Shown: positions 45,664 to 57,490, counted from the stretch's first letter. The stretch: DNA of 64,000 bases from Styela clava (GCF_964204865.1 NC_135250.1:12710001-12774000), one strand, 5' to 3'. The notes: a model not told the origin generated them from the letters alone. Made by a program: numbers and translations.

Positions 45664-46593
45664 TTAGCTTGAAAACATATCATCATCATCATAAACTACG
45701 AGCGCTCTTTTTTCTCTGCGATTTGTAGGACCTTTATCACTTTGGGCAACGACTAAAGGAGCCCATAACGATGAAGACATTGCAGATTCCAGCATTTTTT
45801 GTCGCCTGGCAAGAGATACTTTCAATCTTGTTCCTTCAACCATCGCATCATTCATTTTATCGATGGCAACATCTGCTGCTTCTAGGGAGTTGTACGTTAT
45901 GAAAGCACTCCGTGCATTTTGTTCAATGTCTATTTTAATAATTTTTCCAAAACCTTGGAAATGACTTTCAAGCAGTTTTTCTGTTAAATCACAACCATGA
46001 ATATAAATTGTGTTCCCTTTTCTTGGTGCATGTCTCTCAAATTTACGTTCCCTTTTTACTTTTTTGGGGCTTTCTTTGCGATTTTGCACAATTTTTTTTG
46101 GTTGATTGTTATTGCTCTCAATAGCGTTAGACTGATCTTTTAGTGACATATCATCACCTTGGTCTGATGAACTGCCCGTTCCACTGCAAGGACTGAATGG
46201 CTGAAAAACAGGTTTTTTCATCACTTCGTCTCGTTTTTTCTTGGATAACGAGCGTTTAAAGGTAGTTTTTGTTTTAACTTTGACCTGTATTGCACCCGAT
46301 TTAATAAGTTTTTTAGCAGCTTCAGTATTAGCTGCAGCGTTTAAGGAAACGTTTTTGATATTAGCAACAGCGTCTTTTCGCTCTGGAATATTACACTTCA
46401 ATATTGAGTCTGATGCAGACTTCATAAGCCCCTTTTTCTGTTTAGCCTTTGTTGGGCCATTTTCTGCAGCTTCATTTTCCTGTTGTTTGCGCTTCATACG
46501 AAGCTGCTGTAACTCTTTCTTCTTCTTACGTAGTACAGTATATTTTTTCTTTAAAAATTCTTCTTCATCCGTTAGCTTTGAAGAAAATGTCAT
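45664..46593 (-). CDS. NELFE: Negative elongation factor E, intronless
   Basis: RNA-binding subunit of the NELF complex, which with DSIF holds RNA polymerase II in promoter-proximal pause. 309 aa without introns. The N-terminus (LTDEEEFLKKKYTVLRKKKK) matches the family's leucine-zipper/NELF-B-binding segment. AAKKLIKSGAIQVKVKTKT and FQPFSP are further family blocks. The RRM is at ~193-265 (RNP2 IYIHGC, RNP1 ARSAFITY), preceded by RHAPRKGNT as in vertebrates. The C-terminal ALVVYDDD matches the conserved IVYSDD-like tail. The long Arg-Asp (RD) dipeptide repeat of vertebrate NELF-E is missing; a short Lys/Arg stretch (KESPKKVKRERKFER) is in its place. The DBNL gene lies 1.0 kb upstream on the same strand. 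A hAT MITE begins 11 bp after the stop. Confidence 0.93.
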   Translation of the reverse strand: MTFSSKLTDEEEFLKKKYTVLRKKKKELQQLRMKRKQQENEAAENGPTKAKQKKGLMKSASDSILKCNIPERKDAVANIKNVSLNAAANTEAAKKLIKSGAIQVKVKTKTTFKRSLSKKKRDEVMKKPVFQPFSPCSGTGSSSDQGDDMSLKDQSNAIESNNNQPKKIVQNRKESPKKVKRERKFERHAPRKGNTIYIHGCDLTEKLLESHFQGFGKIIKIDIEQNARSAFITYNSLEAADVAIDKMNDAMVEGTRLKVSLARRQKMLESAMSSSLWAPLVVAQSDKGPTNRREKRALVVYDDDDMFSS

Positions 46594-47606
46594 AATGAAG
46601 TCTTTATTTTAAGATCTAAATTAAGACATAATCGTTACATTTGAATATATGTATAAACTAAATGCAGTTTGGTAAAGACACAAATGAGGGAAATTGCTTT
46701 CCCTATTGGAATACGTTGAGTGAGGATTACAAAAGCAAATATATATAACTTGATATCATCTTATATCAGTTTCAATACAAATGATATTCATTAGGTAAGC
46801 TCACAATCAAATGATATGACCTTGGATTCAATTTGCATGAAATAAGAATATTGACCGAGTAAAGTATGACATAAATCATGATCTTATCTGCCTAAAATAT
46901 AGCCAACAATTAATTATTCTAATGGAGGACAGAAACAAATTAAAAATTGTAGAAGCATATTGTTATATACTGAATGTTTTTTGATTGAAAAAAAAAATAG
47001 ATATATTACAAGCAAACATTGTCTGACAGGATTTGAAAAAACTGTAATCAAAAAAAGAATGAAGTTCAAGTCTATTTTTGATTTTCGATTAAAACAACTA
47101 TGAAATAATAGTGTTTTATAATTGGATACAACAATAACAAAGACAGCCAGATGTCAAAAACTGCATTAGAAAAATAATTAGGCGCAGGTAACATTGTTTA
47201 TAACAGATAATAATACCATTATAGTTTATATGACATTCAGGTAAAATATATAATTAAAACTAGATTGAATTAGCCAACCGAGCTTTGATACAGCCATAGT
47301 TATTTATTAATAAATGATGCAACTATCTCGCCTAAGTAAAGTGATTGTTAACATTGAGAAGCAAAATAGCAAGAACATGTGTAGCCCGCTAGTTGGTGTT
47401 CATGTCTTAGTATAATATAATCTTGCGTGGATATATTATTGTGACTCATGCTTATTTACAAATATTTCACTTTCAAGATGCATTAGTATGTTTTCACAAT
47501 ACTCAATGTCAAAAAAACACTTGGTGATTGGATTGGTCCTATAAAGGCATGTTATAACTTAGGCAGCATCACAATAAAGAATATATTCTTTGGCAATTGC
47601 AGTAAT
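46594..47606. other. Spacer between NELFE and DBNL
   Basis: AT-rich, no coding frame. It should contain the NELFE promoter and the DBNL 3' UTR; TTTATT at 47303-47308 (AATAAA on minus) is a candidate DBNL poly(A) signal. Confidence 0.4.
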
Positions 47607-49214
47607 TTACTCTGTAATAAGCTCCACATAATTAGCTGGAAAAAGTCCATACTTTCCATCTGGTGTTGAACCTCTCCACCATCCTTCATCAATCATTTCA
47701 ATGTTAGTGATGATATCGTCTGGATCAAAAGTAATTTCGGAATCATCAGCAGCTTGATAATCATAAAGAGCTCTTGCTGAATGTGGACTTTTAATATCTT
47801 CATCATTACTTTCCCCAGGATTTTCTCCTACTGCATCATATATATTATCTTGTGCCCCTTGACCTTCGTCCTGTTGATTATGGCCCACTGCATCATAAAC
47901 ATTATCGGAAGTTTTATGACCTTCTGCTGCTTTTGGAGCAGATTCCAAACGCTCGACATAATTGAGAGGAAAAAGTCCAGAGTGTCCATCAGGGGCCACA
48001 CCTCTTCCCCATGCCTCGTCCATATCTTCAATATCAGTGATAATATCATTGGGATCAAAACTGATCTCGGTCTCATCAACAGCTTGATAATCATAAATAG
48101 CTCTTGCTGAATATCCACTCTTATTTGCTTCCGCATCATATTTTGTGGGTTCCTGCTTATTGTCCACAATATTGTTATCGTTATTCCGAGTTTCTTCTTC
48201 GAATGTTTCATATTCTGGTTCTTCAACATCAGCCGGTTGATATGTTTCAATTGGTCTTTCGCCTTGTTTCGAGGGCTGCCTTTGAATAACAGGTTGACTT
48301 GAAGGAGTCGCTTCATTTATTTTTTGTTCCCATAAAGCACGCATATTAGTGTCTCGTTGTTGCACAAGATGCGCTGCTTCAGCTGCTTTCTCTATAGATT
48401 CACTTCTTTTTCTTCCCCGTTCTTCATGTGCTTCAAATTCACGTTGTTCTGCTTCCCATTTTTCTTTCTCTCTTTTACGAACATCAGCAGTGTCGTCAGT
48501 AAGTTTTGCAGCTCTTACTTTCTCACTAATTTCTTTTTCTCTTTCTTTTTCCCAATTTTGTCTTCTCATGCTTGACTCTTTTTCCCTTTCGCGAACTTCT
48601 TGAGCATATCTATTTTTCTCTTCTTGCGCCTTTCTCAATTCTTGTTTTTTCCTTTGCTCTTCTTCCCTTTCTTGCTTTTCCCAATAATTCTCATTTCTTT
48701 TGGAACTTATTTCTGCACCAGGATTTATCTTTTTATATACTGACCCAACAGGCTCAGATGGATCATCATATGAACCTTTTGTCTTGTCAAATGCATATGT
48801 AGACGCGGATGCACGATTAATATGCTCCATGATTTGCTCTGGGGTAACATCATCCTCGTTTCGAGCATTGATAGTAATGTGAGCTCCTTTAAAAAATCTT
48901 TCCACATCCCTAACATGGTTGGCACAAGCACCTTTCCTATTTGCAGGAGCACCTTCACCTTGCCAATGCAAAAATATGAACTTGTTGAGAGAAGTTTTTG
49001 GATCTTTAACTCGAATAAAAGCATACATGATCTTGGAACTATTAAATTCAGTTTCTAATTCTTCCAAGCCATCTTCTCCAGTACCTGCCACCTTCAATTC
49101 ATTATCTTTACCTTCATACGTGAAAAGAGCCCAATCTGTGTCCGATTTTTCATCAAGAACCTCTTTGTAGGTATTGATTAACGCCTGTTTGTGTTTAAAA
49201 AAACTGACACTCAT
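47607..49214 (-). CDS. DBNL: Drebrin-like/Abp1 actin-binding adaptor with two SH3 domains, intronless
   Basis: Links F-actin to endocytosis and membrane traffic. I start at the ATG at 49214 ([12 protein letters not shown]), which aligns with the family N-terminus; an in-frame ATG nine codons earlier is less likely. 535 aa. ADF-homology domain ~1-135 ([30 protein letters not shown]-like [22 protein letters not shown]). PVGSVYKK follows as in vertebrates. Charged coiled coil ~172-300. First SH3 369-424 ([21 protein letters not shown]), second SH3 479-535 ([34 protein letters not shown]). Between them are two NxYDAVG motifs (~438 and ~457), likely Tyr phosphorylation or SH2 sites. Known animal DBNL proteins and yeast Abp1 have a single C-terminal SH3, so this is a domain duplication. 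In SH3-1 the usual WW is WG (402-403). No introns, unlike vertebrate DBNL. Confidence 0.93.
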   Translation of the reverse strand: MSVSFFKHKQALINTYKEVLDEKSDTDWALFTYEGKDNELKVAGTGEDGLEELETEFNSSKIMYAFIRVKDPKTSLNKFIFLHWQGEGAPANRKGACANHVRDVERFFKGAHITINARNEDDVTPEQIMEHINRASASTYAFDKTKGSYDDPSEPVGSVYKKINPGAEISSKRNENYWEKQEREEEQRKKQELRKAQEEKNRYAQEVREREKESSMRRQNWEKEREKEISEKVRAAKLTDDTADVRKREKEKWEAEQREFEAHEERGRKRSESIEKAAEAAHLVQQRDTNMRALWEQKINEATPSSQPVIQRQPSKQGERPIETYQPADVEEPEYETFEEETRNNDNNIVDNKQEPTKYDAEANKSGYSARAIYDYQAVDETEISFDPNDIITDIEDMDEAWGRGVAPDGHSGLFPLNYVERLESAPKAAEGHKTSDNVYDAVGHNQQDEGQGAQDNIYDAVGENPGESNDEDIKSPHSARALYDYQAADDSEITFDPDDIITNIEMIDEGWWRGSTPDGKYGLFPANYVELITE

Positions 49215-49597
49215 TTTTAATAAACAGCTGGATGAAATCACAAAGCAACACTAATTTTTGGTACACATATATATATTATATACAATCCAAATTCAAAGCT
49301 GAAATCCAGTCACGCTACTGCACTATTTTTGATATTGAATGTTATATTAGAATTTATTTATCACTCGATACAACATGTTATATTATCGAAGTAGAATGTG
49401 TGAAGAGGCAAAATAAAAGCTTAATCAAAACAGCCATATGAGATTCTAGGATTCAGACATCGCAGCATTGGGCTGGTGTGTGTCTGATACAAGACTTTGT
49501 TGGTGCCATAGTCACAGCAAGTGCAGAAGTGTCAGTACTTGAAATGAGTCAAAACTTTTTATGCAGTTAATGAGAAAATCCAAATCAGTATATACCG
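49215..49597. other. Upstream flank of DBNL
   Basis: No coding frame supported. A weak acceptor (TTTCATCCAG) lies ~20 bp upstream of the DBNL ATG on the minus strand, so a 5' UTR exon further up is possible. Confidence 0.35.
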
Positions 49598-50061
49598 GGG
49601 GTCTAGTATAGTTTAGTACCACAAGTACTTCCAGTGGGCGTAGCATAACGATTTTAACGAGGAATAACATATGAACCCTCACCTGACTATGCCATCCAAA
49701 AATTACGTCACTACGACGTCACCATCACGTCATAGGGATTGCCAAAGTATAATTACGATCGCCCGAAATGGCATCTGCGCCACCGATAAGAACTTGCTAA
49801 AGCCGGCAATCTCTCTCCTATCGTGATCGTTGCGATGAGAAAACGAGAGAAATAGCTTGCTCGATTTCGGGTTATCGTCTGCGCGTTTTGGACGACCATC
49901 CGCATATATCGGTGGGCCTTACTACAGTATTACGCCACTGTGAAACCGGTAGGACGTAATTTTTCGGTGAAGTAGTCAGGTGGGGGTTAGGATTGACATA
50001 TGCAAAAAGTGTTGAGCCAGGCCAACTAGAAGTGGATGTGGTACTAAACTATACCAGACCC
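49598..50061. mobile_element. MITE with ~20-bp terminal inverted repeats, 464 bp
   Basis: Left end GGGTCTAGTATAGTTTAGTAC and right end GTACTAAACTATACCAGACCC are inverted copies. Further in, CTTCCAGT/ACTAGAAGTGG are also mirrored. Both flanks read TATACCG (49591-49597 and 50062-50068), a 7-8-bp target duplication. The interior is GC-richer with ACGACGTCACC and ATTACGTCACT. A solo end of the same family lies at 57780-57825. Confidence 0.8.
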
Positions 50062-50399
50062 TATACCGGTACCTGACTACCTGTTACTGTGTTATGGTCA
50101 CCCTAATATTACAGTATTAGGGCTTCTTATCCCAGCATACATCTCACCATTTTCCCAACACTCAAGACACTAGGATTAAACTGGTTGATTCAGTACCGCG
50201 AATACAGTACTGCTGTAATATTAGTTGCATTGATAGATGATGAGGTTTATTTTGAACCCCGTCGTAGTAACCGTACCGGTACAAAAATCGCAACACACAA
50301 CTACACATTTACACAATCAAAGTCCAGAAGTCGGGCGGGGAATGTATATTGACCATCGGACTAAAGCAATCCTGTTTCTTCAATAATAAAACGATATTG

Positions 50400-50522
50400 T
50401 ATTACCGGTCCCGATATTTATTACGGTATTATATTATATATACTGATATATCACTGTATTACCGGCACCGATATTTATCACGGTATTATATTGTATTACC
50501 GGCACCAATATTTATCACGGCA
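50400..50522. repeat. Minisatellite, ~3 units
   Basis: Three iterations of GTATTACCGGYMCCRATATTTATYACGG separated by AT-rich spacers (starts near 50399, 50456 and 50494). Non-coding. Confidence 0.75.
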
Positions 50523-50929
50523 TCTCAGACTCAAACCCTACGTACGCTCAGGCGCTTGTGAAATTCGGCCACATTTTAGAGCTAAGTTAGTGTTTTGGAA
50601 TCAGTAATCAGTAGTTTATTTTCTCACCATACTGAAAGCACACTTGACAACAGCAATTTTTACTCCATAAGTCAATATACTATTATATCGGTACCTTACA
50701 GACTTCTCGTTCACCAGTTACGGGTACAATAAGGGTATCTATTTCCCAGATTATAAACCATCTAGCCACCTGAGCACAGCCGACGCCATTACTGAACAAG
50801 ATTAATTTAATTATTATCGCACTTGTTCTTTGTAAAGCGTGTGTGTAAAAAAGGATGCGAGATGTTACAACTAATTATGATGAATAAAAGTATAAAAATG
50901 AAGTTTCACAAGCACAAGTTTATTGTTTG

Positions 50930-51330
50930 AACCAATAAGCCTGAGGAATTCCTGATAGATGTTCAAAATTTGACACTTATGAACAATTAACGAAATTCGC
51001 AAATGAAGTTACTGGTAAATTTATTCATGCAGGTCAATTTATAATAAATCTGAAATTCAACGCGTTATGTGTAATTTAGTGTACTATGTACCCTTACTAG
51101 CCACCACATACCAAAATCCATTTTAAACTGGCAATGCACAATATAGACGTGTTCATATATATCAGACCAATGACTTCCCAACCCACCATGCACTTCCTGA
51201 ATAGAGCATGAACGAATCAAGACTACAACATGAGTGGGCTGAAGTAATCAAAACGATTGTGTACTATTTTAAAATTCCGTTAGAAATATCATGATGGGAC
51301 TGTTATTTGCTATGATTGACCATACATGTA
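50930..51330. repeat. Diverged direct repeat, copy A
   Basis: Similar in order to copy B at 52430-52810: TTCATGCAGRTYAATTTATA, ATATCAGACCAATGACTTCCCAACCCACCATGCA, TTCCTGAAT, CATGAGTGGGCTGAAGTAATCAAAA, GTGTACTATTTTAAAATTCCGTTA. Divergence is substantial and neither copy has an open frame. Origin unknown; segmental duplication or two copies of an old element. Confidence 0.65.
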
Positions 51331-51907
51331 AAGTGTCAACATGATGTCAGGGACCAAGATTTTGATTTGTCACGTACACGGCCTGGAGGGCAAAGAAAGA
51401 AATCTCGTGAACAACCCTGTAACGACCTCCTCAAACATGCTTTGCAAGAAAATGAAGTATATATACCGATAATCATAACTCTCTACAACTGTGATTGGCA
51501 TTGCAGTTAGCGCCCTGAAGCTTTTTACAATTGGTTTTTATGGTACAGTAAATGAATTTCAAAAATTACATCTTTATTATTTAGTCACTGCAGTTCGTCC
51601 CGATACATCCAACGTAATGATCTTGGTATCACGGCCAGCAAATATATAAGATTTAGGCTACTAGTCAATAACGCGAATTTTTTTTTATCTGGTCGATAGC
51701 AAGAAATCTCTCCCATACGTTTGAAATGATTATTCTAAAACGTGTGAGAGAGGAAAACGTGTCAATTAAATAAATGGATATCGGTTTTAATATTTTAAAA
51801 TCCCCTATTTCTGTACTTTCTAATTTTGTTTTTGATAAATGAAATTATAAGACATCCCCCGAAAATAAACCACGGGAGTAATAAACACACACTCTATAAA
51901 GTTGTTG

Positions 51908-52076
51908 GGTTACCGTACATTTGAACCCACGACAATTGCACCTGCATACTATTGCACCTATGGATTTTTTTCTGTTTTGCGGATATTTGAACCCATACTA
52001 ACCCCAACCCATGGGTTTTAGCATCCGCATAGATTGAACCCGCGGATATACACATGGGTTGAAATGTACGGTCACC
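51908..52076. mobile_element. MITE, 169 bp, with perfect 9-bp target duplication
   Basis: Ends GGTTACCGTACATTTGAACCCA and TGGGTTGAAATGTACGGTCACC are inverted repeats. Flanks AAGTTGTTG (51899-51907 and 52077-52085) are identical. A 9-bp duplication is typical of Mutator-like elements. The interior repeats GAACCCA/TGGGTT-type words. Confidence 0.85.
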
Positions 52077-52429
52077 AAGTTGTTGATGGTTTAGTACTTT
52101 AGTTGATCGTTGACATTGTTTTCAAGCTTTATATGTTAATGTGTATTCTGGATTGCCGTTCTATTTACATCGCTATCACCGAGGAGTATAATATACTATA
52201 CATATTATGGAAAAAAGACGACGTGACAAAGTCAGACCCAGATGCGTAAACCATTATTTTCAAAATATCAAAAAGGAATACGATCAACAATGTATCCAAA
52301 ATTTGCACGGAAGTAGTTTAATTATTGTTTTTGTGAAATATATATATCATGTACAACAAGATGGGCCATGTTGTAGGCCTATGTGATTACAATGGGTAAA
52401 ATGAAAAGATCCACAATAACAAATATCAG

Positions 52430-52810
52430 TTTAAAGAAGGGATTCTGGAAAATTTAGGATTGAATATGTTTGAAGTTCAATCTGGCATTTATTAATAATT
52501 TCCGAAAGGGACTTTCAAAGCCATTCATGCAGATTAATTTATACCAAAATTGAAATAGGCCTACACCATGTTATGCTCGAATTCGAAAACTGCGTACCTG
52601 TACTACATCTCTGAATCCATAGCAAACGGTTTACATGTATCAGATCAATAGCTTCCCAAACCACCATGCATTTCCTGAATGTGGACGCACAACACATTAA
52701 ATGGATCATGACTGCATGAGTGGGCTGGAGCAATCAAAATTGTGTACTATTATGAAATCCCGTTAAAAATACTATAATATGAGTGTAACTTGGTATTTGT
52801 TTTCTATGAT
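52430..52810. repeat. Diverged direct repeat, copy B
   Basis: Partner of 50930-51330 about 1.45 kb away, same orientation. Shared words include CATTCATGCAGATTAATTTATA, CAGATCAATAGCTTCCCAAACCACCATGCA and GTGTACTATTATGAAATCCCGTTA. Confidence 0.65.
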
Positions 52811-53449
52811 CCGCTTTATATGCAATGTGTGACAACAAGATATCGAGAAGCTTTTTTTGCTTCGTCGTTTACTTTACACCACCGAGTGGCAAAATTTCCA
52901 AACGTTTTTTGAGTGTTCACTTTGCACTGACTGTCAAGTTTCTATTAGCATGTACTTAATCTTATGTAACGAACAATATCGGCAATATTTTTAGGATATC
53001 GGCATTGGCAAAAATGACCCACATTTCCAATATCTTTAACCGTCTTTATATCTTTATGGGCAGTTTATTTGACATTTTTCAGCAAACCGATGATTTCAAA
53101 AAAAGAATCCATTTTCAGATTTTATAAACGCCAACTTGCGAAAACACTTTGAGTAATTTTTTTGGGGTCAGAGGTTGATAAATATCCACTTTGTCACCAT
53201 TGATGACTACGCAACACCTCTGTGAAGCTAGCAGAACTTTCAGCCAGAATATTTTTACACATTGAATATAGGTTCCACGCGCATATAAATTTCACTTATA
53301 GTTACATATGAAACTGAAAAGGCTGATCAAAATATAATTTTAGCACGGAAATACATGAAAAATCTTCAAACTGAATGAATACATTGAATTTACCAAGAAA
53401 ATAGTGTTTAAAAAAAGACTAACTCAGCGAAAAATGAATTTTCAGGTAT

Positions 53450-56400
53450 TCCGCAAATACGAAGTTTCGAAAAATTATCCTTTTCGGAACCTCGATTCCC
53501 TGAAAACCGCCAATAAAGACAGCACCACGACACATTTAGAAAAAAGCAGATATCCTATAAATTCGATTTTTCTATAACAGAACAGTAGCAGCACGTCTTG
53601 GCTTGACCATATATATTACCAAACATATCGTGTAATCTAAATTTTACAAACGGCATGGACGTAACAAATTTAAAATTTATTTTGTATTTCAACTAAATTT
53701 GCTAGATAATTGATTAAATATCATTTTCTCTTTGTCACACATTAATACCGTACATCTATTAAACTTGGAATACGCTGCGGGAAGTATAAAACAGCAAAAA
53801 AACAATTGCGACTTCTAGTGGATTCTGTCCTGGATTACAAAAAATTATCGTTTTTAAAATGGCGATTTTTTGAAAACCACCAATAAAGGCAGCACTACGA
53901 CATATTCGGATAAAAGCACATATATTATAGATTCGATTTTATTATGCCAGAACAGTAGCATCACGTTTTGACTTGGCCATATATAATACCAAACATAGCG
54001 TATATTCTTCAATTTTTTAAACAACGGTACGTAACATATTAAAAAAGGGTTTGTATTTGAACTAAAGTTGCAGGATAATTGATCAAATATCTTTTTTTTT
54101 TTGTCGCTCATCAATACTGTACGTCTATTCAACTTAGAATAAGTTTCAGAAAGTATAAAGTAATAATAAAAAAAAATTTGCGCATTCTCGTGAATTAGTT
54201 TGAGAATTTCGAAAATTATCGTTTTTGGAGTGGTGATTTCTCAAAAACCGCCAATAAAGGCAGCATCACGACACATTCAGAGAAAAGCACATACCTTATA
54301 GATTCAATTTTATTATGTCAGAACAGTAGCAGCACGTTTTGACTTTGCCATATATAATACCAAACATAGAGTATATTCTTTAATTTTATGAACAATGTGG
54401 ACGAAACAAATTTAAAAAGGAATTGTATGTCAACTAAATTTGCTGAACAATTGATAAAATATATATTTTTCTCTTTGCCGCACATTAATACTGTACGTCT
54501 ATTAAACTTAGAATGAGTTGCGGAAAGTATAAAATACCAAGAAAACATTTTACGCCCTCTCGTGGATTCTTTTCAAAATTTCGAAAAATAATTCGACACA
54601 TGTCTTACGCCCTATAAAATATTTTTTTAATTTCCCATACATGCCGTTTTTGGCGTGACGATTTCTTGAAAACCGCCAATAAAGGCAGCATTACGACACT
54701 TTAGGCGAATAGCAGATACATTGAAGATTCGATTTGACTAAACCAGACCAGTAGCAGCTCGTTTTGATTTGACCATATATAATACCAAACATAGCGTGTA
54801 TTCAAAATTTCAAAAAACAATGCAGACATACCATATTCAAAAAGAGTTTTTCATTTAAACTAAATTTACTAGATAATTTATCAAACTTTTTTTGTCTTGC
54901 TAACACATCAATACTGTACGTTCATTAAAGTTGGAATAAGTTGCGGAAAGCATAGAATATCGAAATATCATTTTACGCCCTCTTGTGGATTATTTTCAAA
55001 ATTTTGATAATTATCGTTTTTGGAGTGGCGATTTCTAAAAAACTGCCAATAAAGGCAGAACCACGACACATTTGGAAAAAATCATATACCTTACATATTC
55101 GACTTTACTATTCTAGAACAGTAACAGCACGTTTTGATTTGGTCATTTATATTACCAAACATAGCGTGTTTTTTAAAATTTTACATCAAAATGGACGTAA
55201 CGAATTTAAAAAGTTTTCATTTCAACTTAATTTGCTGGATAATTGATCAAATATATTTTTCGCCTTGTTCAGTATTGATGTGTGACTGAGAAAAAATTAT
55301 ATTTGAACAAGTATTCAGTAATTTCGTTTAAAATATGACAGCTTTATAAATTTTTAACGTTAGCATTATTCAAAAATTGAAGAATATACTCTATGTTTGA
55401 TGTTATATATGGCCAAATCAAATTGTGCTTCTACTGTTGTGGTTTAGTGGAATCGAATCTTTAATGTATCTTCGATTATCCGAAAGTGTCGTAATGCTGC
55501 CTTTATTGGCGGTTTTCAAGAAACCGTCACTCTAAAAGCGTATGTTTGGGAAAATTAAAAAAAAGTTATAGTGCGTAATCCACAAGGTATCTGCTTTTCT
55601 CCGAATGTGTCGTAGTGCTGCCTTTATTGGGGTTTTTCGAGAAATCGCTATTTCAAACACGATTAATTTTTTAAAAGTAAAAAAATCCACCAGAGGGCTT
55701 AAACGAGTTTTGGTATTTTATTCTTTCCGCCACCCATTCCAAGTTTAGACGTACAGTAATAATGTGCGACAAAGAAAAAAAAGATATTTAATTAATTATC
55801 CAGCAAATTTGGTTGAAACTCAAACCATTTTTAAATTGTTACTTTTACGTTGTTTATAAAATTGAAGAATATAAGCTATGTTTGGTGTTATATAGGACCA
55901 AGTCAAAACGTGCTGCTACTGTTCTGACATGATAAAATCGAATCTATAACGTATGTGCTTTTCTCCGAATGGGTGTGATGTTGCCTTTATTGGCGGTTTT
56001 CGAGAAATCGCCACTCCATGAACCATAATTTTCGAAATTTTAAAACAAATTCACGAGGGTGCGTAAAATGTTTTTTATTATTTTATACTTTCTGAAACCT
56101 ATTCTAAGTTTAATAGACATATTGATGTGCGACAAGGAGAAAAATATATTTGATAATAATCCAGCAAATTTAGTTGAAATACAAAGCACTTTTTAAATAT
56201 GTTACGTCTGCATTGTTTATGAAATTTTGAATTCACGCTATGTTTAGCAATATATTTGGCCAAGTTTAAACGTGCTGCTATTGTTCTGACATAATGAAAT
56301 CTAATCTATAACGTATCTGCTTTTCTCCGAATGTGTTGTAGTGCTGCCTTTATTGGCGGTTTTTGAGAAATCGCCCTTATAAAAACGATATTTTTTAGAA

Positions 56401-57490
56401 TAATGAAAAGAATCCACGCGTAAAATGATTTTTATTATTTTATACTTTCCGCAACTCATTCCAAGTTTAATGGACGTACAGAATATATGTATGTCCAAAA
56501 GAAAAAGATGTTTGATAAATTATCTAGTAAATTAGTTGAAATACCAAACGGTTTTTAAATATGTTACGTCTGCATTGTTTATTACATTTTGAATACACGC
56601 TATGTTTGGTATTATATATGGCCAAGTCAAAACGTGCTGCTACTGTTCTGACATAATGAAATCAAATCTATAAGGTATCTGCTTTTCTCCGAATGTGTCG
56701 TAGTGCCGCCTTTATTAGCGGTTTTTGAGAAATTGCCCTTTCAAAAACGATATTTTTTCGAAATTCCGAAAATATCCATCATTTTTTGTTATTTTAAGAT
56801 TTGCCTCTTATTCCAAGTTTAATGAACGTACAGTTTTGATGTATGACCAAGAGAGAAAAGTATTTGATGAATTATCCAGTAACTTTGGTTGAAATACCAA
56901 ACCGTTTTTAAATATGTTACATCTACATAGTTGATAAAATTGAAAATTTTATGCTATATTTGGTATCATATATGGCCAAGTTAAAACGTGCTGCTACTGT
57001 TCTGACATATTAAAATCGAATCTATAGGATATCTGCTTTTCTCCGAATGTGTCGTAGTGCTGCCTTTATTGGCGGTTTTTGAGAAATCGCCCTTTCAAAA
57101 ACGATAATTTTGTGATATTTATTAAAGAATCCACAAGAGGGCGTAATTTTTTTTTGGTATTTTAGACTTTCCTCAACTTATTCTAAGTTTATTAAAGTGC
57201 ATTATTGTTGTGTGACAAAGAGGAAAATATCTTCTTTTATGAACTCCAGTAAATTTAGTTGAAACACAAAATCAGTTTTAAATTTGTTGTATATACATTG
57301 TGCATAAAATTGAAAATTATACGCTATGTTTAGTATTATATATGGCCAAGTCAAAACGTGCTGAGACTGTTCTGACATAATGAAATCGAATCTTTGAGGT
57401 TTCTACTTTTTACCAATGGTGTTGCAATGCTGCCTTTATTGGAGGTTTTCATGAAACGACCGTCTTAAACGACGAAAATTCAGTCATTTT
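53450..57490. repeat. Head-to-head inverted array of ~370-bp satellite-like units
   Basis: Five plus-oriented units followed by seven minus-oriented units. The marker core CCGCCAATAAAGGCAGCA occurs near 53507, 53877, 54248, 54673 and 55043. Its reverse complement TGCTGCCTTTATTGGCGG ends near 55512, 55633, 55995, 56358, 56718, 57074 and 57442. Spacing is 352-371 bp except one 425-bp and one 121-bp step. Each full unit also carries GAACAGTAGCAGCACGTTTTGA, GGCCATATATAATACCAAACATAGCGT, an A/T tract and CGTCTATTAAACTTAGAATGAGTTGCGGAAAGTATAAAATA. The turning point is about 55260-55380. Units differ at 10-20% of positions by eye. No ORF crosses units. Confidence 0.93.

Noticed and set aside
46241-46612. 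123-codon plus-strand frame
   Set aside because: Antisense shadow of NELFE; the minus frame has an RRM and the family's end motifs.
47828-48316. 162-codon minus-strand frame and several plus-strand frames across 47780-49170
   Set aside because: Shadows of the DBNL coding region, whose A-rich charged coiled coil keeps other frames open.
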